Made by a program: the position numbers and the translations under genes
From: JBNJEM01 sp051745935
Lineage (GTDB): Bacteria; Planctomycetota; Planctomycetia; Pirellulales; Pirellulaceae
Reading direction: 5' to 3'
Length of the DNA stretch: 5,330 nucleotides
Assembly: GCA_051745935.1 (NCBI GenBank)
Contig: JBNJEM010000562.1
Coordinates: forward strand, 1 to 5,330
Shown: positions 1-5,330 of the stretch, one piece after another
Numbering within the stretch: the stretch's first letter is position 1
How the letters are laid out: each line of letters opens with the position of its first letter
Notes under the pieces: generated by a model
What the model saw: only the letters and a program-made list of their open reading frames with translations
Database searches by the model: none
Told to the model about the DNA's origin: nothing

Positions 1-347
1 TCCGCATCGGTCACCTGGGTCTGGCGACTGAGATGATCGTACGTGTAGGTGGTGACCGCCGCCGTCTGCGCGCCATCCCCGTCCGGGTCCGGCTCGGTGG
101 TCTGCGTGCGGCGTCCCAGGGCGTCGTAGGTGTGCGTCGTCTCCGGGGCCTCCACCGGTCCGATCCCGTCCGGATCGGGATCGATGCGTTTGGTGAGCCG
201 ACCGTGGTCGTCGTACTCCAGCTGCGTGCGGCGTCCGGCTCCGGTCACCGCTTGGTCGTTATCGCCGGCGTTGATCACCGGGGGAGTGGTACTTGTTTTG
301 CGGCAACTGGCGCAGAGTGGGGAAAGATCACTATCGCCTCTCGGCAC
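1..347 (-). CDS. RHS/YD-repeat protein, partial (continues past left edge; upstream end truncated)
   Basis: Read on the minus strand from about 299 down to 1, one frame gives successive YD-type repeats: YDDHGRLTKRIDPDPDG, then TYDALGRRTQTTEPDPDGDG, then TYTYDHLSRQTQVTD. The RRTQ motif recurs after 40 residues (about 120 bases), which shows as a DNA repeat of CTGCGTGCGGCGTCC near 102 and 223. RHS proteins are very large secreted or cell-surface proteins that wrap a C-terminal passenger, often a toxin, in a beta-cage; this part is repeat core only, and the tip lies outside the window. The family-like sequence starts at about PPVINAGDNDQ (near 284). Upstream residues do not look like RHS and the frame is stopped by TGA at 381-383. 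The start given here is a GTG at 345-347 with only a weak ribosome site, so the true 5' end is uncertain. It may be a decayed or rearranged fragment rather than a working gene. Family identity is secure; functionality is not. Confidence 0.8.
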   Translation of the reverse strand, partial: MPRGDSDLSPLCASCRKTSTTPPVINAGDNDQAVTGAGRRTQLEYDDHGRLTKRIDPDPDGIGPVEAPETTHTYDALGRRTQTTEPDPDGDGAQTAAVTTYTYDHLSRQTQVTDA

Positions 348-1120
348 GCGGTCCGCACCTGGATGGTTATCCGGCTTTCCTCACTTGCCAGAAAAAATGT
401 ACGGCTCCCCTTTTTGCCGACGACGTTAAACTCGCGGGTGGCACTGGCTGGGTGAGCGATATATTCCTGAAACGGGATGAAAGATTGAAAGGGTGTGCGA
501 TATCAGTCGGTATTCACGGCCTTGAGATTGAGCGAACGGAGCCAGTGTGGGGTGAAGGCCTGTACGCAGTGACCGATGCATGTCACCACGCGAGGGAAGT
601 GGACACCGTGCACTGGCTCCGCTCGCGATCAGGGCTGTCGGAAATGGAGGCCTGTCCCGCGCTCGCTCAGCCAGTGCCACCCGAGCCGCCCGCCCGGCGC
701 CCGATCGTCTCAATACCGGAGACCCTCATGGATGTTTTTAAACGACTCGAGACATCAGACGGAAGACGTCTCGCCGCATGGATAGGGAAACTCGCCAAAA
801 TGACCGCGTTCCGTCACCCGTTTTGGCCATTATCCCCGCACGTCGCCTGGATCCCGTCCCGACACGCCGCTCTGGCCCACATCCCCCCGCTTGGACCCCG
901 TACACGGGTATCGGAGGCTCGTTTACTTTTTCCCTTTAAGTAATGAGTCACCCCGCTCCAAACGTTCTCCCCTACTCTCTGACGCGGCTTCCACGTGCCA
1001 CGTGCGCTGTCATCGCCACGCGGACTGGCTATTCTGCTAATCCCGAAGAAGAAGGGAAGGGACGCTGCTCTTCCTCTGCGTTAGCAAGCAAACGGTGATC
1101 ATTGTGCCCAGCAACGACGT
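300..1120. other. Gene-poor stretch with unassigned open frames
   Basis: No recognisable gene lies between the RHS fragment and the pseudopilin-like gene. The longest open frame is on the plus strand at 293-943 (216 codons). It opens with TTG inside the RHS boundary, has no clear ribosome site and no family motif I recognise. Its codon-position composition (second position poorest in GC) is only weakly gene-like. On the minus strand, in the same codon register, 278-502 is open for 75 codons and reads like protein (REFNVVGKKGSRTFFLASEE), but has no ATG start and ends in TGA at 275-277, inside the RHS sequence. These two frames exclude each other as genes, and both may be remnants. Nothing resembling a transposase, tRNA or clear terminator was seen. 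A tandem CCACGTG pair lies at 991-1004. Confidence 0.4.
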
Positions 1121-1528
1121 TCACGGAGGCACGTCTCTCGTGTCTATTGGGGGAAGATCTTCTTGTCCCTCTTGTTTCACCACGAACTCGATTTCCATGT
1201 CTGCATCCTCCCCCGTACCTCCCGGTTCTCCATCGCGGCCAAGACTCCACACCTTGACCGTACGTTTTCCGTCAGAATGCCAATTTAGCTTACGCCCCCA
1301 ACCATCCCTCATTGAACAATCACGATTAGGTTCGTCAGGTAAGTCATCCGGGTGAAGAGGCACTCGGTGATGTTTATTCCAAAACTTCTCGATCCGAGTC
1401 CGAGCGCCCGTCAACCTTGTACTTGTCATATTTTTTGCCGGAATTTCGTTAACCAGCCGACAGCCTCGTGAAGAAGCCACGCTCGCGAGAACACCGGCGC
1501 ACACTAAGAGTCTTGAAAGCAGTTTCAT
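1121..1528 (-). CDS. Small secreted protein with GspG-like pseudopilin C-terminal domain
   Basis: The 135-residue product starts with a signal-like segment (MKLLSRLLVCAGVLASVASS), basic then hydrophobic. A cysteine at 23 is preceded by SRG, a poor lipobox, so a lipoprotein is possible but not shown. Residues 38-115 match the globular tail of type II secretion major pseudopilins. An amphipathic stretch with a proline-rich turn (about 41-66) is followed by DGWGRKLNW (75-83, like the family DPWGNPY) and the acidic glycine loop SLGRDGEPGGTGEDAD (95-110), which in GspG forms a calcium site. The prepilin leader and the long hydrophobic pilin helix are absent, so it cannot assemble as a normal pseudopilin and probably acts alone in the envelope. 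Similar short proteins are, to my knowledge, common and uncharacterised in planctomycetes. The ATG at 1526-1528 has AAGGA at 1537-1541, 8 bases upstream. It is divergent from the DUF1559 gene. No clear terminator follows it. The role is unknown. Confidence 0.8.
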   Translation of the reverse strand: MKLLSRLLVCAGVLASVASSRGCRLVNEIPAKNMTSTRLTGARTRIEKFWNKHHRVPLHPDDLPDEPNRDCSMRDGWGRKLNWHSDGKRTVKVWSLGRDGEPGGTGEDADMEIEFVVKQEGQEDLPPIDTRDVPP

Positions 1529-2258
1529 TTATACCATCCTTGCTCTTCCTACGAGCCGTCCCCAGGACCCAACTTATGCTCGGCCTCGGGGAATCGATTC
1601 ATGGCACAGAAGGGTCAGACACCCTGAAATGGATTGGTTTGCACCGATGGATCCGCGGTTGGGCCTCTTACAACCAGTGGACCAGTTGTCATGTCGGGAC
1701 ACGCGCCACCCTCCCGAGACTGGTTTCCGCGAATACAGGATCCCATGACGGCCGTGGAACGTGCCGGCCTCTTCTATCGCTGAATATGGGCCCAGGCAGG
1801 GCGTAGTCCTCCGGCCGTGTTTCCCCGCACAAGCGTGCTAGCGGCTATTTGACAAACTGACAGCGCTTCGGATATATTCAGGGCAACGCGTCTCGCACGT
1901 GCCCATGACTATACCCCAAGCGTTGTCAGCTTGTCAACTGGCTGCCGTGTCCAATGGCTGCTCGCACTCTTGGTCGGACGATATCGGACAACCAGCACTG
2001 TTTCCATGGAGGCCGTGGAAGCCATCTGTGTTGGACGCGACCGCGCAGGCCAGCAACATGGTGAGTTACACAAGGACGGGCCGGCAAGGTAATCCGTCGT
2101 CTTCCGTAACCGACAACCATTTCGATGTTTGCTCCCCCTTTGAAGCCGCTGAGTACTCTGTCCGACCAGGGATGGTTTTAGCGTGTCTGCTTGTCTGCTG
2201 CACGGGAGTGCATCGAGGTTCGTGGCAGACGAGCGATTCATGAGGACACCAATGGTCC
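1529..2258. other. Divergent intergenic region and long leader of the DUF1559 gene
   Basis: These 730 bases separate the start codons of two divergent genes. The half nearer the pseudopilin-like gene holds a perfect 10-base palindrome GAATCGATTC at 1591-1600 (63 bases before that start) and a short GGCCG/CGGCC hairpin at 1750-1769. I could not find a convincing minus-strand promoter. A good plus-strand promoter lies at 1849-1878. Between it and the DUF1559 start, one frame is open from a GTG at 1899 (or ATG at 1905) to TGA at 2241-2243, 114 codons. It is in the same frame as the DUF1559 gene and stops 15 bases before it. Its product has no recognisable domain and the start lacks a ribosome site, so I do not call it a gene; it could be a leader peptide or chance. 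The opposite strand is also open over 1909-2289 without gene-like character. Confidence 0.45.
1849..1878 (+). promoter_or_regulatory. Sigma70-type promoter, probably for the DUF1559 gene
   Basis: A perfect -35 hexamer TTGACA (1849-1854) is followed after 18 bases by TATATT (1873-1878), five of six matches to the -10 consensus. Transcription would begin near 1885 on the plus strand, about 374 bases before the DUF1559 start codon. This is an unusually long leader, so a second nearer promoter may exist, or the leader may contain a short gene or regulatory RNA. The call rests on consensus matching alone. Confidence 0.5.
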
Positions 2259-3095
2259 ATGAACGGCAAAAGCGACATCTACGATTCATCTGAACAACAG
2301 ACTCCGCAGGGCGACGTCACGAAGGAATCGGTGAGAGAGACCCTCAAGCTGCGGTCGCGGTTGATTGCGACATTCGTGTGTTGTGCATTGCTTGCAATCG
2401 TTGTCGTGTTGATTGGGCCTGCGGTTCATTGGTTGCGACAGGCAAACCAACGAATGGAATGCGGGAGCAACCTGAGGCAAATCGGTATTGCGTTGGGCAA
2501 TTACCATGATGTCCACGGCTCTTTTCCGCCTGCGATTATCTACGCGGATGACGGTACCGCGCTGCACAGCTGGCGCCTCCTGCTCGCGCCGTTTGTGATT
2601 TGTAATCCGGTGTACGACGCGTACATGGATGCGCGTCATGAACCGTGGAACAGTCCACGCCACAAGTTTCTGATTGACGAAACGCCCGACGAATGGGGGC
2701 AACCCACGGGGACCCGATTGTATGATGCAGAATACTTTTGCTATCGCTGCCCGAGTGCCCCTGACTCGCAGGGCCGCATGTGCACCAACTATGTGATGCT
2801 CATCGACGACCGTCCTGGTCAGCCCAATGCGGCACCCACTTGGCCTGGCAGCGAGCCACCCAAGCGGGATCCGCCATCCCGGATCATCGTCATTGAAATC
2901 GTCGACAGCGATATTCACTGGATGGCGCCACGGGACGTGCTGCTCAGCAAGTTAAGCCTCAAGATCAACGATCCATCGAAGCCAAGTATATCGAGTCACC
3001 ACGGCGGTGCCTGCGTTTTGCGAGCAGATGGTTCCGTGTTGGTGTTGGACGACTCTGAAACGGCCGAACATTTGCAGGACTTGCTAACGCCCTAA
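2259..3095 (+). CDS. DUF1559 domain protein with N-terminal membrane anchor
   Basis: This 278-residue protein has an acidic, polar N-terminus (1-34), one strong membrane helix (about 35-55, ATFVCCALLAIVVVLIGPAV) and a large region expected outside the cytoplasm. The DUF1559 signature follows the helix: NLRQIGIALGNYHDVHGSFPPA (71-92), then LHSWRLLLAPF (102-112) and EPWNSPRHKFL (128-138). The family's C-terminal end is also present as SSHHGGACVLRADGSVLVLDD (245-265), comparable to the usual GG...FADGSV motif. DUF1559 proteins are greatly expanded in planctomycetes and resemble type IV pilins, usually with a GFTLVE-type prepilin leader. That leader is absent here and a 34-residue tail precedes the helix, so cleavage by prepilin peptidase is unlikely and a membrane-anchored role is inferred. 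Cysteines at 161, 164 and 175 could form disulfides. ATG 2259 is the first start after an in-frame TGA at 2241-2243; the nearest ribosome site, GAGGA at 2242-2246, is 12 bases away and weak. The biological role is unknown. Confidence 0.88.
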   Translation: MNGKSDIYDSSEQQTPQGDVTKESVRETLKLRSRLIATFVCCALLAIVVVLIGPAVHWLRQANQRMECGSNLRQIGIALGNYHDVHGSFPPAIIYADDGTALHSWRLLLAPFVICNPVYDAYMDARHEPWNSPRHKFLIDETPDEWGQPTGTRLYDAEYFCYRCPSAPDSQGRMCTNYVMLIDDRPGQPNAAPTWPGSEPPKRDPPSRIIVIEIVDSDIHWMAPRDVLLSKLSLKINDPSKPSISSHHGGACVLRADGSVLVLDDSETAEHLQDLLTP

Positions 3096-3106
3096 GGGAC
3101 CGCTCC

Positions 3107-3241
3107 AAAATAACTTACCGATTTCGGCGGCCTGTGGCTACGGCCGCAGTCGTTAGGCGGCATCGACGTATAAGCAAATACGCCTGTTTCGCCTTCCTCC
3201 GCGGCCTTGTCCTCGGCACGCCCAAATCGGCAACTTATTAT
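3107..3241. repeat. Imperfect inverted repeat enclosing hairpins, possible small non-autonomous element
   Basis: The left arm at 3107-3127 (AAAATAACTTACCGATTTCG plus one base) and the reverse complement of 3221-3241 agree at 17 of 21 positions, with CCGATTT identical. The arms bound a 135-base segment lying entirely between two convergent genes. Inside are a 7-pair hairpin at 3132-3149, an alternative GCCGC/GCGGC stem (3143-3147 with 3157-3161) and CGTAT/ATACG (3167-3171 with 3178-3182). It could be a MITE- or REP-like element, or a two-way structured 3' end for both transcripts. No target-site duplication was identified. Confidence 0.45.
3132..3149 (+). terminator. Stable cUACGg hairpin downstream of the DUF1559 gene
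   Basis: CTGTGGC and GCCGCAG pair over seven positions (one G-U) around the loop TACG. On the plus-strand transcript this gives a C(UACG)G tetraloop, one of the exceptionally stable UNCG class. It starts 36 bases after the DUF1559 stop. No run of T follows, so it is not a textbook intrinsic terminator; it may protect or define the mRNA 3' end. The reverse strand would have a different, less stable loop. Confidence 0.35.
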
Positions 3242-3303
3242 TCTGAAGCAGCCCTCCGTGATATGCATCTTGACACAGTGCGGCACTCATTGAGTCAGCG
3301 AGG

Positions 3304-4650
3304 CTAAGCCAATTCCGCGCTGTGGGCGTGGATCTTCCGGATCGCCTCAGCAATATGATCGATGTCGCCGCGGTCGGCCAAGAAGAGCTTCTGTGACAAT
3401 CCCACGGTCGTTGCGCACACTTGGCGATTACCCTGAAGGTCCCGCAAACTGTCGCGATATTCCTTCAATCTCTTTGCGGAAAACAGTCGCTTGAAGCCGC
3501 GCGAGGTGATCGCTTCGTCAAGCAGTCCGTCGAAATACTGTTCGCGGTAGCCGCCGCCGCACGGTATGCCCTCTGCGCGGAGCGCGCGAATGAAGTCGTC
3601 GCGCGACAGCCCATGGAATTGTCGCGAGTCGTATCGCAGCGGGAATAGGTGCCACACCGCTCGGCTATCCTCGGGCAACTGAGCGGGTGCGATCCCGGGA
3701 ATGTCCTGGAGCTGAGCGATCAGGTGGTCGGCGTTGTTCTGGCGGATCGCGGTCTCTTTCACCAGTTTGTCGAACTGTTGAACAAGCATGGCGGCCTGGT
3801 AGTGCTGCATCCGGAAATTGGTTCCGCGCGTGAAGCATCCCCTGCCCTGGAACGTACCGGTGGCTCGACCGCAGTTATGGAACGCGCAGCACCGGTCGAT
3901 GAGTTCATCGCTGTTGCCGACAATGGCTCCACCTTCACCCGAGGGGATATGCTTGGAGTTTTGGAAGCTGAAGCAGCCGAGGTTTGCCAGGGTGCCGCAG
4001 TTGCGGCCTTTGTATTCGGCCAACCACGCTTGGCAAGCGTCCTCCACGACGCCCAAACCGCGCTTGCGGGCGATGGCATTGATCGGATCCATGTCGCAGG
4101 GGATGCCGTAAATGTGCACAGGGAGGATGAGCCGGGTGCGTTCGGTGATGCGGCTCTCGATCGTCGACGGATCCATGTTCAGCGTAGCCGGGTCGGTGTC
4201 GGCGAAGACCGGCAGCGCCTTGTGCATCAGGATCGCGTTATAGGTCGCGATGAACGTGTAGGGAGACACGATAACTTCGTCGCCGGCGTCGAGGCCCATG
4301 ACTTGAAGGCTTGTGATGAGCGCGGTGGTACCGCTGGCAGTGCCCAGGCAGCGTTTGGCGCCCAGCAATTCTGCATAGCCTGTTTCGAACTCGGCGATAC
4401 TACCGCCGCCACGTCCGCGATACCAGCGTCCACTGCGAAGGATTTCCAAGATTCTCGCTTCCCAGGACTGCCGCCACTCGGGCCACTGGGGCCAGCCCCC
4501 CTTGTGGACCACGTTGCCTCCGAGCAGCGCTGGCTTGTCGACAGCGGCGGCTCGAGCCGTTGGAGTGCGGTGGAGTCCCACCGCGGCCAACGCCGCGGAC
4601 CCCGCGGCCGCGGCCCGTACAAACCCGCGTCGAGTTAGATTAGTTTTCAT
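3304..4650 (-). CDS. Tat-exported DegT/DnrJ/EryC1/StrS family PLP aminotransferase
   Basis: The 448-residue product is a complete fold-type I aminotransferase of the sugar-amine (DegT/DnrJ/EryC1/StrS) family. A twin-arginine signal (TRRGFVRAAAAGSAALAAVG, 6-25) ends near ARA-A (32-35). The enzyme body shows GTASGTTAL (103-111, cofactor phosphate region), GDEVIVSPYTFIAT (123-136), PVHIYG (177-182), VVEDACQA (201-208, with Asp204 expected to bind the pyridine nitrogen), FQNSKHIPSGEGGAIV (229-244, with Lys233 as the Schiff-base lysine) and NFRMQHYQAAM (278-288). Family members transfer an amino group, usually from glutamate or glutamine, to keto-sugars for nucleotide sugars, antibiotics or surface polysaccharides. 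The substrate here cannot be told, and no sugar-pathway genes are nearby. Some family members act without catalysis, but the lysine is present here. AAGGAG at 4661-4666 lies 10 bases before the ATG. The gene is convergent with the DUF1559 gene and seems to stand alone. Confidence 0.93.
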   Translation of the reverse strand: MKTNLTRRGFVRAAAAGSAALAAVGLHRTPTARAAAVDKPALLGGNVVHKGGWPQWPEWRQSWEARILEILRSGRWYRGRGGGSIAEFETGYAELLGAKRCLGTASGTTALITSLQVMGLDAGDEVIVSPYTFIATYNAILMHKALPVFADTDPATLNMDPSTIESRITERTRLILPVHIYGIPCDMDPINAIARKRGLGVVEDACQAWLAEYKGRNCGTLANLGCFSFQNSKHIPSGEGGAIVGNSDELIDRCCAFHNCGRATGTFQGRGCFTRGTNFRMQHYQAAMLVQQFDKLVKETAIRQNNADHLIAQLQDIPGIAPAQLPEDSRAVWHLFPLRYDSRQFHGLSRDDFIRALRAEGIPCGGGYREQYFDGLLDEAITSRGFKRLFSAKRLKEYRDSLRDLQGNRQVCATTVGLSQKLFLADRGDIDHIAEAIRKIHAHSAELA

Positions 4651-4680
4651 GGTGTTGTGGCTCCTTCTGGCAATTCAGCC

Positions 4681-4695
4681 GGAAATGTACTTTCC
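4681..4695. promoter_or_regulatory. GGAAA-N5-TTTCC inverted repeat in the aminotransferase leader
   Basis: A perfect five-base inverted repeat with a five-base centre (TGTAC) lies 15 bases upstream of the aminotransferase ribosome site and downstream of the candidate promoter. It could be an operator or a small mRNA hairpin. Repeats this short arise often by chance, so support is weak. Confidence 0.2.
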
Positions 4696-4760
4696 CTGTA
4701 AAAACCCCGGTTAAGTGTCCTATCCGTCAGCAGCGCACGATTGCACTGCCCTGCCCGTTT

Positions 4761-5030
4761 TCACTGGTCGACGGTGGCGATGGCTTCCCCCATTTTGAAG
4801 GGGTCGGCGTCTTCTGTCAAGAAAGCGCGCAGAGCGACGCCGAAGGGTGCGAATTCAACCGGCAAGAACCATCGAAGCGGTAATTGACAGTCCAGTGCAA
4901 TCCGGGAAACGAAAGCAGACACTCTGATTTTCGGCGTGAATCTGCGGGCTTTGTCAAGGATTCTGGCACGGGGAAGGCAAGCGAAAAGGCCAGTGCACGG
5001 GAGAACCGTGGCAACCGCGAGGGCATCGAG
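4761..5030 (-). other. Protein-like open frame without a clear start (possible gene remnant)
   Basis: On the minus strand, 89 codons are open between TGA at 5031-5033 and TGA at 4761-4763. The translation looks natural, with segments such as ARILDKARRFTPKIRVS, CQLPLRWFLPVEFAPFGVAL and FLTEDADPFKMGEAIATVDQ at the end. About two thirds of the last 43 codons end in G or C. There is no ATG near the beginning; GTG at 4920-4922 would give 53 residues but has no evident ribosome site. The candidate aminotransferase promoter lies within its last part. It may be a gene remnant, a spurious frame in a repeated intergenic sequence, or a small gene with an unusual start. No family is recognised. Confidence 0.25.
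4792..4820 (-). promoter_or_regulatory. Sigma70-like promoter candidate for the aminotransferase gene
   Basis: Read on the minus strand, TTGACA (4820-4815) is followed after exactly 17 bases by CAAAAT (4797-4792). The -35 is perfect, and the -10 matches four of six positions, including the critical second A and final T. Transcription would begin near 4785, leaving a leader of about 135 bases before the ATG at 4650. This is consensus matching only. Confidence 0.35.
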
Positions 5031-5240
5031 TCACCAGAGCGAGGGGAAGCACGCGAGAAGTAAGCAGCTGAACCGATACGTGGCCCGAACAGCGCGCACT
5101 GCGACAACGGGCTGGCGTCGGCGTCAAAACATGACGAGGTTGCGTCAGCGTCGTTGGGAGAGCAACGCGTTCAGCCAGCCACGGACCGGTTCGTACAACC
5201 GTCGGAATGACCGGCCGGAACGCGAGCCGGCAAAGGTTGG

Positions 5241-5330
5241 CTACTTGAACACCCGGCGGCTGGCCGACGCGCCCTTCAGGTGGGACGCCTCCATCCGCTC
5301 CGCCACCTTCCCGAGTGATGAACACGATCC
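5241..5330 (-). CDS. C-terminal end of an unidentified protein (enters from right edge)
   Basis: The minus strand reads in one frame from the right edge to TAG at 5241-5243, giving 29 residues that end LGKVAERMEASHLKGASAS followed by RRVFK. All of the last 24 codons end in G or C, a strong coding bias not shared by the other frames of this stretch. The composition (Lys, Arg, Glu, Ala) suits a soluble C-terminal helix. The protein family cannot be told from so short a tail. It would be co-directional with, and about 590 bases upstream of, the aminotransferase gene. Confidence 0.4.
   Translation of the reverse strand, partial: GSCSSLGKVAERMEASHLKGASASRRVFK

Larger units (their letters stand above)
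4651..5240. other. Upstream region of the aminotransferase gene
   Basis: Nearly 600 bases without a confident gene. It contains the aminotransferase ribosome site (4661-4666), a GGAAA/TTTCC inverted repeat, a promoter candidate at 4792-4820 and a protein-like open frame at 4761-5030, listed separately. Other long open frames on the minus strand (4817-5107 and 4954-5325) are rich in Ser, Pro and Arg and lack family features. The section 5034-5240 has several stops in the frame used by the flanking candidates, and I see nothing certain in it. Confidence 0.4.

Noticed and set aside
1..290. Possible tandem-repeat or CRISPR-like array, from the recurring CTGCGTGCGGCGTCC
   Set aside because: The repetition is explained by the 40-residue YD-repeat period of the RHS coding frame.
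293..943. 216-codon plus-strand open frame containing LFADDVKLA, which recalls the reverse-transcriptase (Y/F)ADD motif
   Set aside because: No other reverse-transcriptase motifs or intron-like RNA domains flank it, the start is TTG inside RHS-derived sequence, and the opposite strand in the same register also reads like protein. The motif is most likely chance.
1468..1806. 112-codon plus-strand open frame
   Set aside because: It overlaps the start of the pseudopilin-like gene on the other strand, has no ribosome site and shows no domain.
1909..2289. 126-codon minus-strand open frame
   Set aside because: Arg-, Ser- and Cys-rich composition without any motif, and it overlaps the DUF1559 start region; judged noncoding.
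2286..2918. 210-codon minus-strand open frame
   Set aside because: It is antisense to the DUF1559 gene, which carries recognisable family motifs on the plus strand.
3285..3295. Palindrome ACTCATTGAGT between the aminotransferase stop and the inverted-repeat element
   Set aside because: Too short and without context to call an operator or terminator.
3649..4638. 329-codon plus-strand open frame
   Set aside because: It is antisense to the aminotransferase, whose conserved motifs establish the real strand; the open frame is a by-product of its codon bias.
4817..5325. Two overlapping minus-strand open frames rich in Ser, Pro and Arg
   Set aside because: Their composition is typical of shifted frames in GC-rich DNA; the frame used by 4761-5030 and 5241-5330 reads more naturally.

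Overview
The window looks like a piece of a planctomycete chromosome (phylum Planctomycetota, possibly a Pirellula/Rhodopirellula-type lineage). The pointers are a DUF1559 protein, a small secreted protein with a GspG-like pseudopilin tail, a Tat-signal DegT/DnrJ/EryC1/StrS aminotransferase, an RHS/YD-repeat fragment, moderately high GC and loose gene packing. The taxonomy is inferred from gene content only; there is no rRNA or other marker here.

Layout from left to right. Positions 1-about 299 (minus) hold part of an RHS/YD-repeat protein that runs off the left edge and whose upstream part is missing or replaced near 299. Positions 300-1120 contain no recognisable gene. A small secreted pseudopilin-like protein lies on the minus strand at 1121-1528. 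It is divergent from a DUF1559 membrane protein on the plus strand at 2259-3095; the two are separated by 730 bases that contain a good sigma70-type promoter at 1849-1878. Downstream, the DUF1559 gene converges on the aminotransferase gene (3304-4650, minus). The 208-base gap between their ends contains an imperfect inverted repeat (3107-3127 against 3221-3241) enclosing several hairpins. Positions 4651-5240 form the upstream region of the aminotransferase, with a plausible promoter at 4792-4820 and an unexplained protein-like open frame. At 5241-5330 the last codons of another minus-strand gene appear to enter from the right edge.

The genes do not form one pathway. The two divergent genes both relate to type II secretion/type IV pilin-like folds but lack the prepilin leader, so each looks like a stand-alone envelope protein. 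The aminotransferase is a complete PLP enzyme with all expected key residues and an N-terminal twin-arginine signal, so it probably acts outside the cytoplasm or is membrane-associated. I see no CRISPR array, tRNA, rRNA, transposase or phage gene. I did not find a convincing new system; the items most worth checking are the inverted-repeat element between the convergent genes, the leaderless pseudopilin-like pair, and the exported aminotransferase.
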